This document shows, one piece after another, positions 6,595-12,151 of a DNA stretch of 12,151 bases. A program made the position numbers and the translations under genes. The stretch covers positions 1 through 12,151 of the forward strand of contig JAIRLF010000377.1 in the NCBI GenBank assembly GCA_031259655.1. The letters are read 5' to 3'. The notes under the pieces were generated by a model. That model worked only from the letters and a program-made list of their open reading frames with translations, did no database searches and was not told the origin of the DNA. The stretch is from Prevotellaceae bacterium (GTDB lineage: Bacteria > Bacteroidota > Bacteroidia > Bacteroidales > UBA932). Each line of letters opens with the position of its first letter. Within the stretch, counting starts at the first letter, position 1.

Positions 6595-7611
6595 CTATTC
6601 TGTTACAAATGTCCAGCCTTGTGCTTTAATTTTCAGCTCGTTGCCTTCGGGAGTAACAAGATAAGCGCCTTGCGACGAATCGGTGATATATCCGATGATT
6701 TCGAAGTCGGACAGGCTTTTTATCGTCTCATAATCGGTTACCGGCAGGGTAAACAGGAGCTCAAAATCGTCGCCGCCGTTCAGCGCAGCCGTGACAGCGT
6801 CGAAATTCATCTCTTCGCACACGGCAAACGTTTCGACGGCAATAGGGATTTTATCCAAGTAAATCCTCACGCCTGCGTTCGACTGCTTGCAAATGTGAAG
6901 GATATCCGAAGCCAGTCCGTCCGCAATATCCGTCATAGACGAAGGCTTGATTCCATGTTCTTCAAACGTTTTGAGCATATCGAGACGGGCTTGCGGACGA
7001 AGTTGTTTTTGAAGGACATAATCGTATCCTTCTAATTTGGGTTGAACGTGATTCGTCTCGAAAATCCGCCGTTCACGTTCCAATACCTGCAAACCCATGT
7101 ATGCTGCTCCTATACTTCCTGAAAGACAAAGCAAATCGTGCACTTTCGCTCCGCTTCTGTAACAAAGGCTGTTTTCGGAAGCCTCGCCTACAGCCGTCAC
7201 GCTTATCGTCATGCCGGTCAGCGAAGCGGTAAGGTTATTTTCGACCAAATCGACGCTGTATTCCGAACAGGCAGCGCGTATTCCTTCGTAAAAGCTTTCG
7301 ATATCCTGCACGCTGAAACGCGACGAAACTCCCGCCGACACAAGTATTTGCTGAGGAACAGCGTTCATCGCTACAATTTTCGATACGGCATACGTCACAA
7401 CCTTATAACCCAAATGTTTCATCGGTGTATATACCAAATTGAAGTGTATGCCTTCGAGAAAAACAGCGGAACATATCTGTTTTGTTTTGTTCGATGCCGC
7501 AGCAACGACCGCAGCATCGTCAAACGCTTTTATTGTTGATTGTTGCTTCGTTTCAAATCCCGAATTTAACCGGTCGAGCAATGCAAATTTTCCTATTTCC
7601 GAAATGTCCAT
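6595..7611 (-). CDS. thiL: ThiL-like protein (thiamine-monophosphate kinase homologue, active site altered)
   Basis: This 338-residue homologue of ThiL, the last enzyme of thiamine diphosphate synthesis, matches the family over its full length, from the N-terminal GKFALLDRL to the C-terminal ELKIKAQGW. The scaffold is intact (MKHLGYK, RSGAK, GAAYMGLQ, LRPQARLD, DIADGL at 228-233, NGGDDFELLF). Positions that bind metal and ATP in ThiL are changed: the family TTD motif reads CSA (Ala49), HFD reads HFN (Asn58), the SD before the helix reads SK (Lys78), and GGDTT reads ENNLT (Asn126). Asp31/Asp32 of the GDD motif remain, though its Gly is Phe. It may be inactive, moonlighting or of changed specificity. 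The ATG at 7611 is chosen because family N-termini align there; a TTG at 7647 is in frame. It lies downstream of lon on the same strand, and the expected motifs are from memory of the family. Confidence 0.85.
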   Translation of the reverse strand: MDISEIGKFALLDRLNSGFETKQQSTIKAFDDAAVVAAASNKTKQICSAVFLEGIHFNLVYTPMKHLGYKVVTYAVSKIVAMNAVPQQILVSAGVSSRFSVQDIESFYEGIRAACSEYSVDLVENNLTASLTGMTISVTAVGEASENSLCYRSGAKVHDLLCLSGSIGAAYMGLQVLERERRIFETNHVQPKLEGYDYVLQKQLRPQARLDMLKTFEEHGIKPSSMTDIADGLASDILHICKQSNAGVRIYLDKIPIAVETFAVCEEMNFDAVTAALNGGDDFELLFTLPVTDYETIKSLSDFEIIGYITDSSQGAYLVTPEGNELKIKAQGWTFVTE

Positions 7612-7673
7612 TTTTTTAATTATAAACTGCGAATCACGGGGTTTCAATTAGTTAACGCGCTTAATCATATCGT

Positions 7674-7694
7674 TTTTCAATGACCGATTGAAAA
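7674..7694 (-). terminator. AT-rich stem-loop between lon and thiL
   Basis: TTTTCAAT (7674-7681) and ATTGAAAA (7687-7694) form a perfect 8-bp stem with a 5-nt loop, starting 4 nt after the lon stop on the minus strand. There is no T-run after it and the stem is AT-rich, so termination would be weak at best. It may instead process or protect the lon mRNA end. The 86-bp gap to thiL shows no clear promoter. Confidence 0.35.
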
Positions 7695-7697
7695 CCC

Positions 7698-10115
7698 TCA
7701 ATCTGTTAATGCTGTGTTTAAGACTTCTTTCATTGTTTCGACATATTTGAAAGTCAAACCTTCGAGATATTCCTGTTTGATTTCGTCGATGTTCTTTTTA
7801 TTGTCGGCGGCAAGAATTATCGTTTTGACGCCGGCGCGTTTGGCTGCAAGTATTTTTTCCTTAACGCCGCCAACGGGGAGAACTTTTCCGCGAAGAGTGA
7901 TTTCGCCCGTCATTGCAATTCCCTGTTTCACTTTTCGTCCCGTAAAAATCGAGGCAATAGAGGTGAGCATCGTGATTCCGGCGGATGGTCCGTCTTTCGG
8001 GATTGCGCCTTCGGGAACGTGGATGTGAACGTTTTTCGTATCGAAGAGTTCTTCGTTGATATTCAAGTCCGAAGCGTGAGCTTTGATATATTCGAACGCA
8101 ATCATCGCCGATTCTTTCATCACGTCGCCGAGATTGCCGGTGATTTGCAAATTGCCTTTGCCATGGCTGATACTCGCTTCGACAAAGAGGATTTCGCCGC
8201 CGGCTTCGGTCCATGCCAGACCTGTTGTTACGCCCACAAAATTAGTCGAACCTATCATGTCTTTCGGAATTTTTGGGGTGCCGAGAATCTTTTTCGCTTC
8301 CGAAGACGATATTCTTTTTTTGAATTTTTCGCCGAATGCCAGAGTTTTAGCTCTGTTACGTATGATTTTAGCAATTTGTTTATCGAGATTTCTAACGCCC
8401 GATTCGCGTGTATATTCGTCGATAATCGTACAGATTGCAGAATCGTCGAATGACAGTTGCTTCGAGTTTATGCCGTGAGCTTCCAAAGCTTTGGGAATCA
8501 AATGACGTTTGGCGATTTCCATTTTTTCCTGACTGATATATCCCGAAAGGTTTATCATTTCCATTCTGTCGCGCAGAGCGGGATGTATTGTGTCCACGCG
8601 GTTTGCTGTAGTTATGAACATAACGCGCGACAAATCGTAATCCAAATCGAGATAATTGTCTCTGAAAGTGGAATTTTGCTCGGGGTCGAGCACTTCGAGC
8701 AAAGCCGACGAGGGGTCGCCTTTGAAATCGGAGCCTACTTTGTCGATTTCGTCTAAAATGATGACGGGATTCGAAGTTTTGCAACGGTTGATGGTCTGTA
8801 TAATTCTTCCCGGCATTGCGCCGATGTATGTTCTTCGATGTCCGCGTATTTCGGCTTCGTCGTGCAAGCCTCCGAGGGAGATTCTGCCGAAACGGCGGTC
8901 TAAAGCCCGCGCGATTGATTTGCCGAGCGAAGTTTTGCCCACGCCCGGGGGACCATGCAGACAGACAATTGGGGATTTCAAATCGCCTTTGAGTTTTATC
9001 ACCGACAAGTATTCCAATATTCTTTCTTTGACTTCCTCAAGACCGAAATGGTCTTCGTCCAGAACCTCCTTAACCCGGTTGAGGTCAAGATTATCCTGCG
9101 AACATTCGTCCCAGGGCAAGTCGGTCAGCATTTCGAGATAATTAAGTTGAGTCGAAAATTCGCCGCTCACAGGATTGACTTTTTCGAACTTGTTCAACTC
9201 TTTTTCGAACATTTCTTTTACATACTGAGGCCATTTTTTCGATTCCGCTTTTTTTGTCAACCGTTCGACCTCTCCGTTGCTCGAATTGTTGCCCAATTCG
9301 TTCTGTATTGTCTTAATTTGTTGATGCAGGAAATATTCGCGCTGTTGCTGGTCCATTTCCATACGGACTTTCTGCTGGATATCGTTTCTGATTTCCATCA
9401 ACTGTATTTCGTGGTCGAGGAGTTCGATGAGTTTTAAAGCGCGCTCCTTCAGGTCGTCAATTTCGAGCAAGACCTGTCTGTCGTTATGGTTTTCAAATTC
9501 GATATTTGCTGCGACAAAATTTATCAGAAGTTTGTCGTTTTCGATGTTTTTTATGGCAAACGAAGCTTCGGGCGGCAGATGCGAGGCATAGCTTATCATC
9601 TTCGATATCGAATCTTTCACGGCTCCTATGATAGCGTCAAAATCCTTATCGGATTTCGGCGGTTCGCCGTCGGCTAACATCCTGATGTATGCCGAAAAGA
9701 AAGGTTCCTGCTGCACAAACTCATCGATGGCAAAACGTTGCAAGCCCTGTAACAAAACCGTTACGCCGCCGTCGGGCATTTCGAAAATTTTCAATATCCG
9801 CGCAAGCGTGCCGACACGGAATAAATCGTCATATCCGGGTTCTTCAACTTTGGGGTCTGCCTGTCCTACGGCGCCTATTAATCGCGAACCGGAATACGAT
9901 TCCCGAATCAGTTTTATCGATTTGTCTCTTCCTACGGTTATCGGCATGATAACCGATGGAAAAAGCACCGCATTGCGCAGAACAAGTATGGGCATGGGCA
10001 TAGGTAATTCCTTTTCGGTGAAATGCTCCGAGATATCTTCGTTCAACGGTATAAAACCAATATTATCACCCATGTTACTTGTTACAAATACACTGTTCAA
10101 ATTGTCGAAAATCAT
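7698..10115 (-). CDS. lon: ATP-dependent protease La (Lon)
   Basis: This 805-residue cytoplasmic AAA+ protease degrades misfolded and regulatory proteins. An N-terminal LON substrate-binding domain (about 38-235, starting [14 protein letters not shown]) is followed by a coiled-coil helical region (about 215-315). The ATPase has Walker A GPPGVGKT (388-395) and Walker B VIILDE (Asp455, Glu456). The protease domain (about 620-800) has the Ser-Lys dyad: Ser711 in KDGPSAG and Lys754 in VGGVKEK, 43 residues apart as in E. coli Lon. Length is normal for the family. The ATG at 10115 is fixed by an AGGAGG 5 nt upstream; an ATG at codon 15 is less likely. The gene has its own promoter candidate and is separated from rluB by a terminator, so it is probably monocistronic or read into thiL. 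Confidence 0.97.
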   Translation of the reverse strand: MIFDNLNSVFVTSNMGDNIGFIPLNEDISEHFTEKELPMPMPILVLRNAVLFPSVIMPITVGRDKSIKLIRESYSGSRLIGAVGQADPKVEEPGYDDLFRVGTLARILKIFEMPDGGVTVLLQGLQRFAIDEFVQQEPFFSAYIRMLADGEPPKSDKDFDAIIGAVKDSISKMISYASHLPPEASFAIKNIENDKLLINFVAANIEFENHNDRQVLLEIDDLKERALKLIELLDHEIQLMEIRNDIQQKVRMEMDQQQREYFLHQQIKTIQNELGNNSSNGEVERLTKKAESKKWPQYVKEMFEKELNKFEKVNPVSGEFSTQLNYLEMLTDLPWDECSQDNLDLNRVKEVLDEDHFGLEEVKERILEYLSVIKLKGDLKSPIVCLHGPPGVGKTSLGKSIARALDRRFGRISLGGLHDEAEIRGHRRTYIGAMPGRIIQTINRCKTSNPVIILDEIDKVGSDFKGDPSSALLEVLDPEQNSTFRDNYLDLDYDLSRVMFITTANRVDTIHPALRDRMEMINLSGYISQEKMEIAKRHLIPKALEAHGINSKQLSFDDSAICTIIDEYTRESGVRNLDKQIAKIIRNRAKTLAFGEKFKKRISSSEAKKILGTPKIPKDMIGSTNFVGVTTGLAWTEAGGEILFVEASISHGKGNLQITGNLGDVMKESAMIAFEYIKAHASDLNINEELFDTKNVHIHVPEGAIPKDGPSAGITMLTSIASIFTGRKVKQGIAMTGEITLRGKVLPVGGVKEKILAAKRAGVKTIILAADNKKNIDEIKQEYLEGLTFKYVETMKEVLNTALTD

Positions 10116-10120
10116 ATAAT

Positions 10121-10126
10121 CCTCCT
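10121..10126 (-). promoter_or_regulatory. consensus Shine-Dalgarno of lon
   Basis: AGGAGG on the minus strand lies 5 nt before the lon ATG. It decides the lon start. It is notable because the other genes in this window have A-rich leaders without such a motif, and Bacteroidota generally make little use of Shine-Dalgarno pairing. Confidence 0.8.
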
Positions 10127-10182
10127 AACTGTCAAAATGACATGCTTTACTGCCATAATAGCATCTTTTTATTTTTATTTTT

Positions 10183-10214
10183 CAAATATCTTTATCCATA
10201 ACTGATATATCAAA
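10183..10214 (-). promoter_or_regulatory. candidate lon promoter
   Basis: On the minus strand TTTG (10214-10211) is followed after 20 nt by GATATTTG (10190-10183). This differs from the TAnnTTTG consensus only at the first base. Spacing is in the 19-21 range of the Bacteroidota promoter. The transcript would have a leader of about 60 nt. I see no heat-shock-type inverted repeat (CIRCE-like) in the leader. Confidence 0.55.
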
Positions 10215-10300
10215 CGACTTTTAATTAATATGTTGTATAAAAACGTTTCTTATTTCAAGTTATGCTAACGGTTATACAGCAAGTTTTGTTCCAAAATAAT

Positions 10301-10329
10301 CGAAAAAGCTGTGAAATCTCAATTTTCAC
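10301..10329 (-). terminator. Rho-independent terminator after rluB
   Basis: Directly after the rluB stop on the minus strand, GTGAAA and TTTCAC form a 6-bp stem (10329-10324 with 10316-10311) around a 7-nt loop. It is followed by agctttttcg with a run of five T. Placement immediately downstream of the stop codon supports it; the stem is short and AT-rich. Confidence 0.5.
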
Positions 10330-10330
10330 T

Positions 10331-11419
10331 TCATTCGTAGGCTCCCATCTTCAACATTTCGACCTCCTTAGGGGTCAAAAGCCGGTATTGTCCGCGCCGT
10401 AATCCTTTCTTTGTGAGACCGGCAAAATATACCCTGTCGAGTTTAACTACATCGTATCCAAGTTTTTCGAACATGCGCCGGATAACTCTGTTCCTGCCCG
10501 AATGTATCTCTATCCCCACTTCGGCTTTGTTTGTCTCCGAGACATGGACGTTGTCGGCAATAGCCTGCCCGTCATCGAGTTCAACGCCTTCGACTAAGGC
10601 TTTTACATCGGCTTTGACAATATTCCTGTCAAGCCGTACCTGATACACTTTCAACTTGTTGTACGAAGGATGCGTTAACTGTTTCGCCAAATCGCCGTCG
10701 TTGGTGAAAAGCAACACTCCGGTAGAGTTCCTGTCCAAGCGTCCAACAGGATAGACCCTTTCTTTGCACGCTCCTTCAATCAGTTCCATGACTGTCTTCT
10801 TTGCATGCGGGTCGTCCGTCGTTGTGATGTAGTTTTTCGGTTTGTTTAAAATGACATACGCTTTGTTCTCGCCTTTCAGACGCTCTTTGTTGAAACGGAT
10901 ATCGTCGTCTTTCCTGACTTTTGTTCCTAACTCCGTAACTATCTGACCATTTACCGAAACAAGTCCTGCGACTATATATTCGTCGGCTTCGCGTCGGGAG
11001 CATATTCCCGAATTGGCGATGAACTTGTTCAATCTCACTAACTCATCTTTCTTTTGCACCGGTTTCTTTTCCTGCGACCGGTCGGTGTCTGTGCCGACGC
11101 TCCTTCGCGTACGCTGCGATGCTCTGTCCGGCGAATATTTATTCGGTCGCTCCCGCGAATCTCTTTCCGGTCTGCCGGAAGACGTTCTGCGCGGTTTTTG
11201 CTCCCGCCGTTCGTAGGCGCTTTCCCGTTCCGGGGATGTTGAACGTCTACGAGGTCGTTCCTGCGAATCTCTCTCCGGTCTGTCGGAAGACCTCCTGCGA
11301 GGAGGTTGTTGCCCGTCTCTTTCACCTCGGCTTCCGGACTTGCTTTTTATTTCCCATACGCCCGAACCGGTGGCTTTTTTCGGCGTTTTATCTTTCGGGG
11401 ATATTTTCTCTTTTCCCAT
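10331..11419 (-). CDS. rluB: RluB/RsuA family 23S rRNA pseudouridine synthase with charged N-terminal extension
   Basis: This 362-residue protein isomerises a uridine of rRNA to pseudouridine (23S position by analogy with RluB). An S4 RNA-binding domain (about 128-175, VRLNKFIANSGICSRREAD) precedes the catalytic domain. That domain has the NKPKNYITT motif (192-200), the catalytic Asp229 in GRLDRNSTGVLLFTNDG, and GRNRVIRRMFEKLGY (308-322). The first roughly 125 residues are absent from E. coli RluB. They are disordered-looking and rich in R, E, S, P and D, with an internal repeat (SSxRPERDSxERP at 44 and again at 80); such basic extensions are common in Bacteroidota homologues. The ATG at 11419 follows an A-rich leader, with a good -7 element about 57 nt upstream. 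RsuA or RluF-like specificity cannot be excluded from sequence alone. Confidence 0.9.
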   Translation of the reverse strand: MGKEKISPKDKTPKKATGSGVWEIKSKSGSRGERDGQQPPRRRSSDRPERDSQERPRRRSTSPERESAYERREQKPRRTSSGRPERDSRERPNKYSPDRASQRTRRSVGTDTDRSQEKKPVQKKDELVRLNKFIANSGICSRREADEYIVAGLVSVNGQIVTELGTKVRKDDDIRFNKERLKGENKAYVILNKPKNYITTTDDPHAKKTVMELIEGACKERVYPVGRLDRNSTGVLLFTNDGDLAKQLTHPSYNKLKVYQVRLDRNIVKADVKALVEGVELDDGQAIADNVHVSETNKAEVGIEIHSGRNRVIRRMFEKLGYDVVKLDRVYFAGLTKKGLRRGQYRLLTPKEVEMLKMGAYE

Positions 11420-11475
11420 ATTTTCTAATGTTTTTCGCTATATATGCCGACTGTATTTTGTATACAATCAAGGCG

Positions 11476-11507
11476 CAAAAGTAGTCAAAATTTATTGATT
11501 TGCTAAA
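11476..11507 (-). promoter_or_regulatory. candidate rluB promoter
   Basis: On the minus strand TACTTTTG (11483-11476) is a full match to TAnnTTTG. Upstream by 20 nt is TTTA (11507-11504), one base off the TTTG -33 box. The predicted start is about 50 nt before the rluB ATG. Confidence 0.55.
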
Positions 11508-11537
11508 TAGTTAAATGTATCTACCCGTGGCAATCCG

Positions 11538-11575
11538 AAAAAACAACGCCCCGGATACTGCGTATCTGAGGCGTT
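11538..11575 (-). terminator. strong hairpin with T-run on the minus strand
   Basis: Arms 11546-11558 and 11562-11574 pair at 12 of 13 positions (one G.T, one C.A mismatch) around a 3-nt loop. On the minus strand the hairpin is followed by tgttttttc. This looks like an intrinsic terminator for transcription coming from the membrane-protein/ABC side, just upstream of the rluB promoter. It is also the last unit of the 42-bp repeat array. Confidence 0.55.
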
Positions 11576-11663
11576 CTGAAAAAAAAACGCTCCGGATACT
11601 ATAGTAACTTTGGCATTCTGAAAAAAAAATACTCCGGTTACTATAGTATCTGAGGCATTCTGA
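11538..11663. repeat. 42-bp tandem repeat, three units, with hairpin potential
   Basis: Units 11538-11579, 11580-11621 and 11622-11663 are contiguous and exactly 42 bp. Each has an A-run, then a core like ctccggatactatagtat, then (t/g)ggc(a/g)ttctga. Substitutions differ between copies, so the array is not a recent perfect duplication. Arms can pair within a unit or across the unit boundary: the right arm of unit 1 (from 11562) pairs with the left arm of unit 2 (ending 11599) at 13 of 14 positions around an A-rich loop. The minus frame is open through it as a 14-residue repeat, but I do not think it is coding. Confidence 0.88.
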
Positions 11664-11706
11664 AGGTCGTGTTTTTCAAATTGTCGCAATGACGAAGGGA
11701 CGGAGA

Positions 11707-11896
11707 TTACTTCATCCCCCTCATGTGCATCTCCTCGTAGATTATGGTGTTGTTGTGTGAGTTGTCGAGGGCGGGTACATCTGTCCATAGCAGCCGTCAT
11801 TTCGTCGAGCATCAAAATTTTGAAAGGTCTATATATTGCTCTTGCGAAAGCGAGCAACCGCCTTTGTCCACCCGAAAGATTTATTCCTTCTTTCTT
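11707..11896 (-). pseudogene. ABC transporter ATPase remnant with foreign tail
   Basis: From 11896 down to 11783 one minus-strand frame reads KKEGINLSGGQRR through ILMLDEMTAAMD. That is the ABC signature motif LSGGQ followed by Walker B and the D-loop, about 38 residues of a family that normally needs more than 200. There is no Walker A, Q-loop or H-loop. Past the D-loop the similarity stops. A frame shifted by one base then reads DNSHNNTIIYEEMHMRGMK and ends in TAA at 11707-11709, which looks like the true C-terminus of some protein. I read this as a scar of two gene fragments, or one frameshifted decayed gene. It begins within the stop codon of the upstream membrane gene. An open frame of 121 codons (11492-11857) runs through it into the repeat array and is not credible as a gene. 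Confidence 0.6.
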
Positions 11897-12151
11897 AATA
11901 AAATTCTTTTTTATCGAACCAATATTTATACAGTAGCCAAGCGCAAATAACCAATATTACAACTTCAATTAATGAATAAATTATCAAATTCATAATAGAA
12001 ACTGTAGGCGCTAACAATAGTGTAAAAAAGACAAATGGTATTACGAATATCATATAAAACCCTAAATATGTAGCGCTTCGGCGAAAATTTCGCCATTTCG
12101 AATTATTAGGAAGTAACAAGGCGCCATAACCTCCCAAAAGACAAACTGAAA
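11895..12151 (-). CDS. membrane protein of unknown function, 5' end outside the window
   Basis: The minus frame is open from the window edge (12149) to a TAA at 11895-11897, giving the last 84 residues. It shows the end of one hydrophobic stretch (SVCLLGGYGALLL), a polar loop PNNSKWRNFRRSA, then two membrane segments (about YLGFYMIFVIPFVFFTLLL and MNLIIYSLIEVVILVICAWLL) and a basic end YKYWFDKKEFY. The TTG at 12137 lies inside a hydrophobic segment and is unlikely to be the real start. I do not recognise the family. The ABC-ATPase remnant directly downstream suggests, weakly, that it once sat next to a transporter gene. Confidence 0.55.
   Translation of the reverse strand, partial: SVCLLGGYGALLLPNNSKWRNFRRSATYLGFYMIFVIPFVFFTLLLAPTVSIMNLIIYSLIEVVILVICAWLLYKYWFDKKEFY

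Noticed and set aside
7612..7647. TTG start extending thiL by 12 residues
   Set aside because: Family N-termini begin just before the E-x-GKF/GEF segment, which the ATG at 7611 already supplies.
7714..10119. Several long plus-strand open frames opposite lon
   Set aside because: They are antisense shadows of the lon codons with no family motifs or start signals.
11538..11663. CRISPR array or coding repeat
   Set aside because: Period is 42 bp without spacers; the encoded minus-strand peptide is rich in F from T-runs and follows no start signal.
11492..11857. 121-codon open frame on the minus strand as a gene
   Set aside because: It starts at a TTG inside the ABC remnant, loses similarity after the D-loop and continues through the 42-bp repeat as a 14-residue repeat; it is an accidental frame through a scar and an intergenic array.
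1..12151. A new defence or mobile system
   Set aside because: No integrase, transposase, nuclease, toxin-antitoxin pair or defence-type domain is visible; nearly all genes are housekeeping families.

Overview
The window looks like a piece of a Bacteroidota chromosome, most likely order Bacteroidales. Three things point there. Promoters follow the TTTG / N19-21 / TAnnTTTG pattern, with a perfect match ahead of the tRNA. Most start codons are preceded by A-rich sequence instead of a Shine-Dalgarno motif. The ClpX, ArgD, ThiL and Lon proteins read like Bacteroidales family members as I recall them. I cannot name a genus.

Left half, + strand: a tRNA-Leu(UAG) with its own promoter, then a tight proteostasis operon: trigger factor (tig), clpP (9 nt later), clpX (0 nt later) and a 59-residue winged-helix-like protein (34 nt later). 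An AT-rich intergenic stretch with heptamer repeats and a long hairpin leads to argD, an ornithine-pathway aminotransferase. argD ends inside the first unit of a 54-bp tandem repeat that fills the convergent junction with the minus-strand genes.

Right half, - strand, in transcription order from the right edge: the 3' part of an unrecognised membrane protein; a short ABC-ATPase remnant fused to an unrelated-looking tail; a 42-bp tandem hairpin repeat with T-runs; an RluB-type pseudouridine synthase with a low-complexity charged N-terminal extension; the protease Lon, with a recognisable promoter and an unusually good Shine-Dalgarno; a ThiL homologue whose fold motifs are intact but whose catalytic aspartates are largely substituted; a CDP-alcohol phosphatidyltransferase; and an overlapping GtrA-family membrane protein.

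Functionally, the window joins the chaperone trigger factor with two ATP-dependent proteases (ClpXP and Lon). The rest is housekeeping (tRNA, rRNA modification, amino acid and cofactor metabolism) and a small membrane lipid/glycan pair. I do not see a defence island, CRISPR array, transposase, integrase or phage gene. The most unusual items are the ThiL-like protein with lost active-site residues and the two structured intergenic repeat arrays, not a new multi-gene system.
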